This document shows, piece after piece, positions 9,964 to 18,755 of a stretch of 42,464 nt of DNA. Each line of letters starts with the position of its first letter. Position 1 is the stretch's first letter. The DNA lies in contig CABZGR010000004.1 of NCBI GenBank assembly GCA_902525295.1, positions 1-42,464 on the forward strand, read 5' to 3'. The notes under the pieces were generated by a model. The model made no database searches, had not been told where the DNA came from, and was given only the letters and a program-made list of their open reading frames with translations. This DNA is from an uncultured Pelagibacteraceae bacterium (GTDB lineage Bacteria > Pseudomonadota > Alphaproteobacteria > Pelagibacterales > Pelagibacteraceae). The translations under genes and the position numbers were made by a program.

Positions 9964-10422
9964 ATGACTAAATTTCTTAAAAAAGATGACCTCAATAGTA
10001 AATGGTTTGAAATTGACGCAACCGGAGCTGTAGTTGGAAGACTAGCAACTGTTGTATCAAAAATTCTTAGAGGAAAAAACAAAGCAACATTTACTCCTCA
10101 TATGGATAGTGGAGATTTTGTTGTTGTTAAAAACGTAGATCAATTAAAATTTACAGGAAATAAATTTTCAAATAAAAAATATTATAGACATACAGGTCAT
10201 CCTGGTGGAATTAAAGAGACAACACCTGAAATATTACAATCTTCAAAACCAGGTGAAGTTTTAAAGATGGCTGTAAAAAGAATGTTGCCCGGTGGTCCTT
10301 TAGCGAAAAAACAATTAACTAAACTTAAGGTTTATTCAGGATCAGAGCATCCTCACTCAGCACAAAACCCTGAAGTAATAGAGATTGGAAAACTTAATTC
10401 AAAAAATATAGTAAGAAATTAA
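9964..10422 (+). CDS. rplM: 50S ribosomal protein L13
   Basis: Start placed at internal ATG 9964 (MTKFLKKDDLNSKWFEIDATGAVVGRLAT). The upstream TTG extension in the track overlaps the promoter. Confidence 0.94.
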   Translation: MTKFLKKDDLNSKWFEIDATGAVVGRLATVVSKILRGKNKATFTPHMDSGDFVVVKNVDQLKFTGNKFSNKKYYRHTGHPGGIKETTPEILQSSKPGEVLKMAVKRMLPGGPLAKKQLTKLKVYSGSEHPHSAQNPEVIEIGKLNSKNIVRN

Positions 10423-10423
10423 A

Positions 10424-10855
10424 ATGGAAACAAATCAATCTACATCTTCAAAACTAAAACTAGATTTTAAAGATGCAAAATATGCAACAGGTAGAAGAAA
10501 GACTTCAATTGCAAAAGTTTGGTTAAAAAAGGGGACTGGAAAAATTTACGTTAATGGTAAAAATTTAGATGATTATTTCACAAGAGCAACTCATAAAATG
10601 CAAATACTAAGGCCTTTTGAAATTATCAATCAATCTACAGAATACGATGTTAGATCTCAAGTTGTTGGTGGTGGTCACACAGGTCAAGCAGGAGCATTAG
10701 TACATGGCATATCAAGAGCACTATTACAATTTGACGAAAATCTAAAACCAACACTTAGAAAAGAAAAACTTACCACGAGAGATTCTAGATCAGTCGAGAG
10801 AAAAAAACCTGGTCGAGCAAAAGCTAGAAGAAGTTATCAATTCTCTAAAAGATAA
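10424..10855 (+). CDS. rpsI: 30S ribosomal protein S9
   Basis: ATGRRKTSIAKVWLKKGTGKIYVNG ... DSRSVERKKPGRAKARRSYQFSKR. Confidence 0.96.
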   Translation: METNQSTSSKLKLDFKDAKYATGRRKTSIAKVWLKKGTGKIYVNGKNLDDYFTRATHKMQILRPFEIINQSTEYDVRSQVVGGGHTGQAGALVHGISRALLQFDENLKPTLRKEKLTTRDSRSVERKKPGRAKARRSYQFSKR

Positions 10856-10888
10856 TATCATTTTATTAAACAACTGTTATATTACAAT

Positions 10889-11911
10889 ATGTCTAAGATT
10901 AATGCATTAATTGCTGGAGCTACTGGATACATAGGTATTCAATTGGTCAAATTATTAACTAAACATAAAAGAGTTAAAATTAAATATCTTTGTGGTGATA
11001 CCTCTGTAGGTAAGAAAATTAGCTCTTATGATAAATACTTCAATAAATATAATCTACCAAATATTGTTAAATTTAATAAAGAGCTATTAAAAAATGTTGA
11101 TGTTATATTTACTGCATTACCTAATGGTGAGGCTCAAAAAATTTCAAGAAATTTAAATAATAAAAATATTTTAATTGATTTAGCGGCAGATTTTAGACTT
11201 AAATCAGCAAATGATTATTTAAAATGGTATAAAATAAAACACAATGCTCCTAAATTAATCAAAAAAAGTATTTATTCTTTACCTGAGTTAAATAATCAGA
11301 ACATTAAAAAATATAAGATAATTTCTTGTCCAGGCTGTTATCCAACATCAATTTTATTACCCCTAGTACCGTTAATTAATAAAAATATTGTTAAATCAAA
11401 CAATATCATAATTGATTCTAAATCTGGTTATTCAGGTGCAGGCAGAAATATTCATAAAAAATATAACAACAAATTTTTAAATGAGACATTGAGTGCTTAT
11501 GGTTTAGCGTTTCACAGACACAATTCAGAAATTGATCAGGAACTAAAAATAAAAACTGGCAAAAAGGTAAAATTTCAATTTACACCTCATCTTTCACCAA
11601 TGTTTAGAGGAATATTAACTACTATGTATTTAGATCTAAAAAGAAATGATTCTCTTAAAAAAATTTATTCTTTTCTAAATAAATATTACAAAAATCATAA
11701 ATTTATTAAAATTTTGAAACCAAATACTTTTTTAGGAACTAATGAAGTAATAAACACAAATAACTGTTATATTTCCGTGTGTGAGAGTAAATATAGGAAT
11801 AAAATTATTATATTGTCAGCAATAGATAATTTGATTAAGGGTGGTAGTGGACAGGCTGTTCAAAATATGAATATTTTATTTGGATATAAGTCTGACGAAG
11901 GATTAAATTGA
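10889..11911 (+). CDS. argC: N-acetyl-gamma-glutamyl-phosphate reductase
   Basis: AGATGYIGIQLVKLL, SCPGCYPTSILLPLVPL, KSGYSGAGR, FQFTPHLSPMFRGI. Confidence 0.95.
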   Translation: MSKINALIAGATGYIGIQLVKLLTKHKRVKIKYLCGDTSVGKKISSYDKYFNKYNLPNIVKFNKELLKNVDVIFTALPNGEAQKISRNLNNKNILIDLAADFRLKSANDYLKWYKIKHNAPKLIKKSIYSLPELNNQNIKKYKIISCPGCYPTSILLPLVPLINKNIVKSNNIIIDSKSGYSGAGRNIHKKYNNKFLNETLSAYGLAFHRHNSEIDQELKIKTGKKVKFQFTPHLSPMFRGILTTMYLDLKRNDSLKKIYSFLNKYYKNHKFIKILKPNTFLGTNEVINTNNCYISVCESKYRNKIIILSAIDNLIKGGSGQAVQNMNILFGYKSDEGLN

Positions 11912-12114
11912 TGAGAATACTGATAATTTTATTAATTTTTTTATTTATAAATAATTGTTCTAACCAAAACTTTAGTTCTTTTTTAAAGAAAAAAAATGAT
12001 GATATGGTTGAAAAACCAAATTTAGATATTGATAAAAATATTTCTTTCGAGGATTTTAAAAATAAAATTATTAATTATGGAAAAAATAGTGGTTTTCCAA
12101 CTTTAGATGATTGA
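11911..12114 (+). CDS. Small putative lipoprotein
   Basis: 67 aa from ATG 11911; MRILIILLIFLFINNCSNQN signal/lipobox; between argC and hom with overlaps. Confidence 0.65.
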   Translation: MRILIILLIFLFINNCSNQNFSSFLKKKNDDMVEKPNLDIDKNISFEDFKNKIINYGKNSGFPTLDD

Positions 12115-13405
12115 TATGACTAAAAAGCTTAATATAGCAATTGTTGGATTAGGGCAGATTGGAAATTATCTCTATAATGAATTAAATACAAAAAAAAAAG
12201 ATATTCTAAAAAAAACTGGAAAAATTATCTCTGTTTCTGCTATTTCTGCTAAAAATATTAATAAAAAAAGAAAATTTAGAATTAATAAGAAAATATTTTA
12301 TAAAGATCCCTTTAAAATTTTTAAAAATAATAAAATTGATATTTTAATTGAAGCCATTGGTCAATCTGAGGGTATATCTAAAAAAATTGTAGAATTTGCA
12401 CTTAAGAATAAAATTCATGTTGTAACTCCTAACAAAGCATTAATTTCTAAACACGGTAATAATCTTTCTAAACTTGCCGAAAAAAATAAAGTTAATTTAG
12501 AATTTGAAGCGTCAGTAGGTGGTGGAATTCCTGTATTAAGAACTATTAAGGAAGGGCTAGCAACTAATAAAATAAGTAAAGTATACGGAATATTAAATGG
12601 TACTTGTAATTATATATTATCTGAAATGGAAGAAACTAAGTCTGGCTTTTCAACTGTATTAAAAAAAGCTCAATTATTAGGTTATGCTGAACCAGGTAAT
12701 CCAAAATTAGATTTAAATGGTTACGATGCTTTAGCTAAAGTTAAAATTCTTTCTGCTTTAGCATTTAATAATAAAGTTTCAAATTCAAAATGTTTAATGG
12801 AGGGTATTGAAAATATAGAATACAAGGATTTAGAAATTGCAAATCAATTAAATTATAAAATTAAATTATTGGGAATAACAGAAATAGTTAGTAATAGATT
12901 ATTTGAAAGAGTTCATCCGTGTTTAATTAAAAAAAATACTTACATCGCAAATGTTAATGGTGTTATGAACGCTGTTATAATTGAAGGTAATCCAGTAGGG
13001 GAGAGTGTTTTGCAAGGAGAAGGTGCTGGACCTGGTCCAACATCATCTGCTTTAATGTCTGATCTTTTGTCAATTTTACGTGGAAATATCAAATACCCTT
13101 TTGGGATTTCTGATAATAAAAGAAAATCTCCTTCAATATATAATACTGATAATTATTCAAATGCTTTATATATTAGGCTTGAAGTTAAAGATAAGCCGGG
13201 TGTTCTATCTGCAATCACAAAAAAATTTGCTAAACACAAAATATCCGTTCAAAGATTAATACAAATACCAAATAATAAAAATAAAACTGCTTCTATTGTG
13301 ATTATAACTCACAAATCTTTGGAAAAGGATTATCAGAAATGTATTAAATCTTTTAAATCAAATTTAAATATTATTAAAAACCCTGTATTATTAAGACTTT
13401 TTTAA
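12107..13405 (+). CDS. hom: Homoserine dehydrogenase
   Basis: NIAIVGLGQIGNYL, VTPNKALISKHG, FEASVGGGIPVLRTIKEGLATNKISKVYGILNGTCNYILSEME, C-terminal ACT-like domain. Confidence 0.95.
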   Translation: MIDMTKKLNIAIVGLGQIGNYLYNELNTKKKDILKKTGKIISVSAISAKNINKKRKFRINKKIFYKDPFKIFKNNKIDILIEAIGQSEGISKKIVEFALKNKIHVVTPNKALISKHGNNLSKLAEKNKVNLEFEASVGGGIPVLRTIKEGLATNKISKVYGILNGTCNYILSEMEETKSGFSTVLKKAQLLGYAEPGNPKLDLNGYDALAKVKILSALAFNNKVSNSKCLMEGIENIEYKDLEIANQLNYKIKLLGITEIVSNRLFERVHPCLIKKNTYIANVNGVMNAVIIEGNPVGESVLQGEGAGPGPTSSALMSDLLSILRGNIKYPFGISDNKRKSPSIYNTDNYSNALYIRLEVKDKPGVLSAITKKFAKHKISVQRLIQIPNNKNKTASIVIITHKSLEKDYQKCIKSFKSNLNIIKNPVLLRLF

Positions 13406-14304
13406 TGGAACTTTATTTAAAGCTCTTTGAAGTTCTATTCCCTGTATTTTTTATTGTTGGAATTGGTTTTTTATTAGGGAAAAAAAATCCAAATTTCGAT
13501 ACTTCGTTTATAACATCTTATGCTGGAAATTTTGGCACTCCAGCTTTAGTAATTTTCTCTCTTACATCTACAGGTGTTACTTTTGATATATTTGCAGAAT
13601 ATTTTATTTACGCATTAATATTACTCTCATCATTTGCTTTAATTGGTCTTGTTTTTTTAATTTTTATGAAAAAAGATTATATTAGAGAATTACCTACTTT
13701 TTTTTTACCTAATACTGGTAATATGGGTATACCAATATGTCTTTTTGCCTACGGTAAATTGGGAATGGGTGTAGCAGCAGCTATATCATCTTTGGTAATA
13801 CTCTTACATTTTACTGCTAATATATTTCTTGCAAAGCGAAAATTTGATTTTTCAATAATCGCAAAAAGTCCTTCCTTCTATACAATTATTTTGACTGTTA
13901 TCTTTTTATACTACGGCAAAGAAATGCCAGTTTTTGTGATTAATACAACAATGCTTTTATCTTATGCAATGATTGTAATGATTTTAATGTCTTTAGGCAT
14001 TGCTTTAACTCAAATGAAAGTATTTTCTTTGAGAGACTCAATTATAACATCAATTGGTAGAGTAATTCTTGGTCCAATTGTAGGTTTTTTTATTATAAAA
14101 TTCTTTAATTTATCTGGTTTTGCAGCTGGAGTTTTGCTAATTCAGTCTTCTATGCCTAGTGCAATATTATGTTATTTGGTAGCTTCAATGTATTCACCAA
14201 AAAAAAATGTAGATAATATTTCCAGCACAATTGTTGTTTCTACTTTAATGTCATTGGTTACAGTGCCAATTACAGTATTTATCGCCCTTAAATATTTCGC
14301 TTAA
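13405..14304 (+). CDS. AEC (auxin efflux carrier) family transporter
   Basis: 299 aa with about 10 TM segments; FFLPNTGNMGIPICLFAYG and QSSMPSAILCYLVASMY are AEC-like. Confidence 0.85.
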   Translation: MELYLKLFEVLFPVFFIVGIGFLLGKKNPNFDTSFITSYAGNFGTPALVIFSLTSTGVTFDIFAEYFIYALILLSSFALIGLVFLIFMKKDYIRELPTFFLPNTGNMGIPICLFAYGKLGMGVAAAISSLVILLHFTANIFLAKRKFDFSIIAKSPSFYTIILTVIFLYYGKEMPVFVINTTMLLSYAMIVMILMSLGIALTQMKVFSLRDSIITSIGRVILGPIVGFFIIKFFNLSGFAAGVLLIQSSMPSAILCYLVASMYSPKKNVDNISSTIVVSTLMSLVTVPITVFIALKYFA

Positions 14305-15153
14305 ATGAAAGCGATATTTTTAAATCTATCTGCATGGATGGTTTTGCCCTTTATGGATGCCATTGCAAAATACTTATCTTCGGATTTATCTTTTTTTCAA
14401 ATAACTTGGGCTAGATATTTTTTTACAGTTGTATTCACAACTTTTTTTATGTTTTTATTTTTTAGAGAGCAATTGAAGTTTTCTCAAAATATCAAATTAC
14501 AAATAATTAGAGGTTTGTCATTATTTTTTGCAAATATATGTTTTTTTTACTCCATTTCTGTAATTTCAATGGCAAAAGCTTTAACATTGGCATTCGTTGC
14601 TCCATTGGTCACAACTGCTCTTTCTCCATTTTTACTTAACGAAAAAGTCGGATATAGAAGGTGGACTGCTGTATTAGTCGGTTTTTTTGGTATTTTAGTT
14701 GTCATAAGACCTGGAATTATAGAGATAAATCTTGCTAGTATAGCAGCTGTTGGAACAGGCTGTTTTTACGGCTTTTATCTAATAATAACTCGAAGATTAC
14801 ATTCAACAGATAGCCCCTTACTCACATTGCTGATTACGGGCGTAGTAGGGGCCATTATCGCGTCTTTTTTTGTTCCTATTGTTTGGATTAATCCTACTCC
14901 AATTCAATGGTCTTGGATGGCTCTAATGGGTATATTTGCCTGTTTAGGCCATATATTAATCATATTGTCTCTACGTTACGCTGATGCTTCAAAATTAGCA
15001 CCATTTGGTTATTTCGAGATAATTACTAACCTTATTTTAGGGTATTATGTGTTTTCGGATTTTCCTGATAAATATACTTTTATTGGACTTTTTATAATAG
15101 TTTTATCTGGTTTATATGTTTTTAAAAGAGAATATTATCAAAAGTATAAGTAA
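14305..15153 (+). CDS. DMT/EamA family transporter
   Basis: 282 aa; about 10 TM, ALTLAFVAPLVTTALSPFLLNEKVGYRRWTAVLVGFFGILVVIRPG. Confidence 0.9.
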   Translation: MKAIFLNLSAWMVLPFMDAIAKYLSSDLSFFQITWARYFFTVVFTTFFMFLFFREQLKFSQNIKLQIIRGLSLFFANICFFYSISVISMAKALTLAFVAPLVTTALSPFLLNEKVGYRRWTAVLVGFFGILVVIRPGIIEINLASIAAVGTGCFYGFYLIITRRLHSTDSPLLTLLITGVVGAIIASFFVPIVWINPTPIQWSWMALMGIFACLGHILIILSLRYADASKLAPFGYFEIITNLILGYYVFSDFPDKYTFIGLFIIVLSGLYVFKREYYQKYK

Positions 15154-15683
15154 ATATATATTTACTATATATTAATATTATACTTTAAATAATTGATTTA
15201 AACCATTGTATTTATTACATTTAATAGAATATATTAATAATAATTTTATTTATACAAAATATAAAATAATGAAACAAATTAAAAATTTTCAATTAAATCA
15301 GCGCTGGTAACTTAAAATAACTAATAAATATATAGTTATTTGAACTCTAAAAAATAGATATTAAAATTGTATTATGAAATAGGGGACAATAATTCAATAA
15401 AATCAATAATTATTAGGAAATTTTAGAGCAGAGCTATTGATAATGAAAGCTCAGTTTTAATTTGATATGGAAATTCCTTACTATTGATTGATATAAATAT
15501 AAAAAAAAATAATAATTTTCTTAATAATTAGCTAAGTAATGCAATTTATGAATATAGCGTTTAATGCCCCAAATATAGGGCTTATTTAGGGATTTCAATT
15601 TATAAGCTGCAACCAATAGGGGAAATTAATATTGTAATACTAAATATTGTTAAAATTAAAAAAAACGTTGGTATTGCTAGCTT

Positions 15684-15959
15684 TTAGAGCAAAATTCCTT
15701 CAGATTCGAGTAGTTTTTTCTTGGTTTTTATACCACCTTTGCCAGAATATCCTCCAAGAGATCCGTCGGACCTGATTACTCTATGGCAAGGTATTTTAGG
15801 AGCATATGGGTTTTTTCCAATAGCATTAGCTACAGCTCTAACAGCTTTAGGCTCATTAATTCCCTTTGCGACGTCAGAATAGGTTAAAACACTACCTTTT
15901 TTAATTGTTTTTAAGTATTTCCAGACCTTTATTTGAAATTTTGTACCTTTAAGGATCAT
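15684..15959 (-). CDS. Methylated-DNA-[protein]-cysteine S-methyltransferase, single catalytic domain (MGMT/Ogt-like)
   Basis: 91 aa from ATG 15959 (MILKGTKFQIKVWKYLKTIKKGSVLTYSDVAKGI); PCHRVIRSDGSLGGYSGG-like active site. The track's N-terminal extension lies inside a hairpin and U-tract. Confidence 0.87.
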   Translation of the reverse strand: MILKGTKFQIKVWKYLKTIKKGSVLTYSDVAKGINEPKAVRAVANAIGKNPYAPKIPCHRVIRSDGSLGGYSGKGGIKTKKKLLESEGILL

Positions 15960-15961
15960 AT

Positions 15962-16007
15962 AAAAAAAAACCCTGTATCTCTGCACCTTTTCAGGTACAA
16001 AGATCAG
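15962..16007 (-). terminator. Intrinsic terminator-like hairpin plus 9-U tract, 2 nt upstream of the ogt-like ATG
   Basis: Minus strand: CUG-AUCUUUGUACCU-GAAA-AGGUGCAGAGAU-A-CAG-GG-UUUUUUUUU. Twelve consecutive pairs include two G-U, closed by a GAAA tetraloop. Confidence 0.8.
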
Positions 16008-16157
16008 TAGTTTTTTGGCACGTCGTTGTATGCGCTACCGCCATGCCTTCCACCCCGCAATTTTAGCGCTACTCTGCGTGGTTTTCTGCCCTCTGGGCTT
16101 GAATCTCTCGATTTTTCCCCAGATGGTCAGTTAAGAGTTGCCTCTTAATTCAATTAT
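15962..16157 (-). ncRNA. Candidate structured RNA of unassigned family (5' end approximate)
   Basis: Minus-strand hairpins: UUAAGAG-GCAA-CUCUUAA (16131-16148); CC(A)UCUGGG-GAAA-AAUC-GAGA-GAUU-CAAG-CCCAGAGG (16090-16126); GGCAUG-G-CG-GUA-GCGCA-UAC-AA-CG-A-CGUGCC (16017-16047); final 12-bp GAAA hairpin and U-tract. GNRA loops and G-U pairs favour the minus strand. Confidence 0.7.
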
Positions 16158-16242
16158 GAGATTATCATAGTGCAAATATGATTAGTATCACTTTATAGTT
16201 GATTATTAAAGGTTTTTAACAGCTGTGAATAGCGTTAACAAA

Positions 16243-16422
16243 CTATCTAGGTCCAACGAAAATTAGAATAAAATAAGATAAATAGAAAATTATTGTTAAA
16301 ACAGACAAGAAATATACTTCTAATGATTTTCCATTTTTTTTGTAAACCATATAACTCAGTATAGTTAGACCTAAAGATATAATTAAAAAATAGCTTGTAG
16401 GAATTTCACCATCTATAGTCAT
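16243..16422 (-). CDS. Putative small membrane protein (59 aa, two TM segments)
   Basis: Hand translation: MTIDGEIPTSYFLIISLGLTILSYMVYKKNGKSLEVYFLSVLTIIFYLSYFILIFVGPR*. Just under the track cutoff. Confidence 0.55.
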   Translation of the reverse strand: MTIDGEIPTSYFLIISLGLTILSYMVYKKNGKSLEVYFLSVLTIIFYLSYFILIFVGPR

Positions 16423-16505
16423 TAAATTTTTGTTTTAATTCATTTGACATTTAAAATCACTTAATATATTACTAATGATAATTAATTGTTATCAATAGTA
16501 ATTAT

Positions 16506-17459
16506 ATGAATGAATTAACAACAGACCTAAAATCGCTACATGAAGCAACTTTAAATAACCTTAAAAGCTCAAAGTCAAATAACACTCTAAGAGCTTATAA
16601 ATCTGACTTTAAAGACTTTGGAGCTTTTTGTGCAAAGCATGGATTAAATTCACTACCAACAGAGCCAAAAATAGTTTCCTTATACCTAACCCATCTCTCT
16701 AAAAACTCAAAAATAAGCACTCTAAGACGAAGATTGGTATCAATAAGCATGGTTCATAAGCTAAAAGGGCATTATCTAGACGCAAAACATCCAATCATCG
16801 TTGAAAATTTAATAGGAATTAGAAGGGTCAAAGGAAGTATTCAAAAAGGTAAAAAACCTATATTAATCAATCATTTAAAATCAATTATTAATGTAATAAA
16901 TGAACAAAAAACTGAGGAAATAAAAAAACTTAGAGATAAATCAATAATCTTAATTGGCTTTGGAGGAGGTTTTAGAAGAACCGAGATCATTTCAATTGAT
17001 TATGAGGATTTAGAATTTGTTCCTGACGGTTTAAAAATCATCGTTAAAAGATCAAAAACTGACCAATTAGGAGAAGGAATGACTAAAGGACTGCCCTACT
17101 TCGAAAATAAAATTTACTGTCCTGTTACAAATCTAAAAAAATGGTTAGAAATTTCTAAAATTAAGTCTGGACCTATTTTTAGAAGATTTTCTAAAGGTTT
17201 ATCATTAACAAACAAAAGATTGACTGACCAATCTGTAGTTTTATTAATGAAAGAGTATTTAAATATAGCAGGTATCGACAACAAAAATTTTGCAGGTCAT
17301 AGTTTAAGGTCGGGTTTTGCTACAGTAGCTGCTGATGCAGGCGCTGATGAGAGAAGTATAATGGCTATGACAGGTCATAAAACAACACAAATGGTAAGAA
17401 GATATATTAGAGAGGCAAATATATTTAAAAATAATGCATTAAAAAAAATTAAAATATAA
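16506..17459 (+). CDS. Tyrosine recombinase / site-specific integrase
   Basis: 317 aa; FRRTEI (Arg), KRSKTDQLGEG (Lys), HSLRSGFA (H-x-x-R), MTGHKTTQMVRRYIREA (His...Tyr) catalytic set; SAM-like N-terminal domain. Confidence 0.93.
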   Translation: MNELTTDLKSLHEATLNNLKSSKSNNTLRAYKSDFKDFGAFCAKHGLNSLPTEPKIVSLYLTHLSKNSKISTLRRRLVSISMVHKLKGHYLDAKHPIIVENLIGIRRVKGSIQKGKKPILINHLKSIINVINEQKTEEIKKLRDKSIILIGFGGGFRRTEIISIDYEDLEFVPDGLKIIVKRSKTDQLGEGMTKGLPYFENKIYCPVTNLKKWLEISKIKSGPIFRRFSKGLSLTNKRLTDQSVVLLMKEYLNIAGIDNKNFAGHSLRSGFATVAADAGADERSIMAMTGHKTTQMVRRYIREANIFKNNALKKIKI

Positions 17460-17464
17460 TAATC

Positions 17465-18502
17465 TTAAATTAACTTATCTCTGTATCCATCAATTTTTTT
17501 TGAAATATAATTATTAGTTAGGTAGAAATGTTTATAAATCCTTTTTTGTAAAGACTTTTTGAAAGACTCATTTTTAATTAGTTTTTCGATAGATTTTTCA
17601 ACATTTTTAACTGTTAATGTTTTTAATTTCATGGCATTGGGAGATGCCTCTCTTAGACCGCCTTTATCAGTTATAATTAAAGCACATCCAGCACTTGAAG
17701 CTTCAAGAGCTGTTCTACCAAAAGGTTCACTTTTTCTAGGACAAACGACAGAAATATCTGACTTAACAAACCATTTTGTAACTATATTATTTTTTTGAAA
17801 ACCTAAAATTTTCAAATTTCTATGTTTAAAAACATGCCTCTCTCTTGGTTCATCACCAATAACAATAGCATTCCAATCCGGGTAATTATTTAAAATATTT
17901 ATAATAGCTTCTCCAAATATATCGTAACCTTTGGAAATATTTAATCTACCAACAAATAAAATTATTTTTTTTTTATCTTTAAAATTAATTATTTTTTTAC
18001 TCGTTGATTGATTAATAACCTCAAATTTGTCGGTGATATATTTTTTATTTAAACCTTTGGTAAATTGATTCAAAGTCCAATTACTATTAAAAATTATTTT
18101 TTTTGTTTTATTGTATAAATTAATTCTTTCATTTAAGGTTTTTGCTAGTTTCATTTCGAGTGGATTATTATGGAAATATAAAACAATATTTTTATTTTTC
18201 TTATAAATAGAGTTTATGTATTCAGGTCTATTATGAATTTCAATTAAATTTGATTTTTTTAATTTTTCTTCAACAAGAAATTTTTTTACATAAGCTTTAC
18301 TGCTGCTTCTAAAAAAAAATTTTGTAAATTTTAAATTAGTATAATTTGTTAACAATTTTTTTTTAAATGAAGTATTTCCAAATACTTGGATATTTTTTTT
18401 ATATTTACTTAGTTTGATTGTATCATTTAAAAAAAGTGAAACCGCACCAGCGTAATCAGGGGTAAAATTTTCTTTATATGGAAGTAAAATTGAAATTTTC
18501 AT
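17465..18502 (-). CDS. Glycosyltransferase family 4 protein
   Basis: 345 aa; KIILFVGRLNISKGYDIFGEAI, PRKSEPFGRTALEASSAGCALIITDKGGLRE. Confidence 0.92.
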   Translation of the reverse strand: MKISILLPYKENFTPDYAGAVSLFLNDTIKLSKYKKNIQVFGNTSFKKKLLTNYTNLKFTKFFFRSSSKAYVKKFLVEEKLKKSNLIEIHNRPEYINSIYKKNKNIVLYFHNNPLEMKLAKTLNERINLYNKTKKIIFNSNWTLNQFTKGLNKKYITDKFEVINQSTSKKIINFKDKKKIILFVGRLNISKGYDIFGEAIINILNNYPDWNAIVIGDEPRERHVFKHRNLKILGFQKNNIVTKWFVKSDISVVCPRKSEPFGRTALEASSAGCALIITDKGGLREASPNAMKLKTLTVKNVEKSIEKLIKNESFKKSLQKRIYKHFYLTNNYISKKIDGYRDKLI

Positions 18503-18753
18503 TTATAAAAATTAGATTTTAATTTATTTCTAAGTTTGTAGTTTTTTTTAAGTTTATATTCTTCTCTCATGGCCTTAGATTTTGAATCATAACTTATACT
18601 ATAGGCTAATATCCATTTTCTACCTCTAGTAAATTTTGCTCCTTTCGAAGCGTTATGTTTAGCTAATCTTTTCTTTAAATTGTTAGTATATCCAACGTAG
18701 CTAAGATATTTCTGTTTATTTTTAGATAGGATTAAATAAACGAAATATTTCAT
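18499..18753 (-). CDS. GIY-YIG nuclease superfamily protein
   Basis: FVYLILSKNKQKYLSYVGYTNNLKKRLAKHNASKGAKFTRGRKWILAYS. Confidence 0.92.
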   Translation of the reverse strand: MKYFVYLILSKNKQKYLSYVGYTNNLKKRLAKHNASKGAKFTRGRKWILAYSISYDSKSKAMREEYKLKKNYKLRNKLKSNFYK

Positions 18754-18755
18754 TA

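Noticed and set aside
15960-15986. Track start of the ogt-like ORF (MQRYRVFFY...)
   Set aside because: These codons fall in the terminator hairpin and U-tract; homology begins at MILKGTKFQ (15959).
16017-16148. Integron attC-like site near the recombinase
   Set aside because: No convincing core site pair, and the recombinase lacks the extra patch region typical of integron integrases.
15962-16157. Structured RNA as RNase P, tmRNA, 6S or SRP
   Set aside because: None of the expected signatures was found by eye (GAGGAAAGUCCGGGC, GGAUUCGAC or a tag ORF ending in Ala-Ala-stop, SRP domain GGUCCGGAAGGAAGCAGCC, a closed 6S hairpin). A partial ACCACGC/GCGGGGU pairing looks vaguely like a permuted tRNA-like acceptor, but no T-arm is in place. 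Only a covariance model can settle it.
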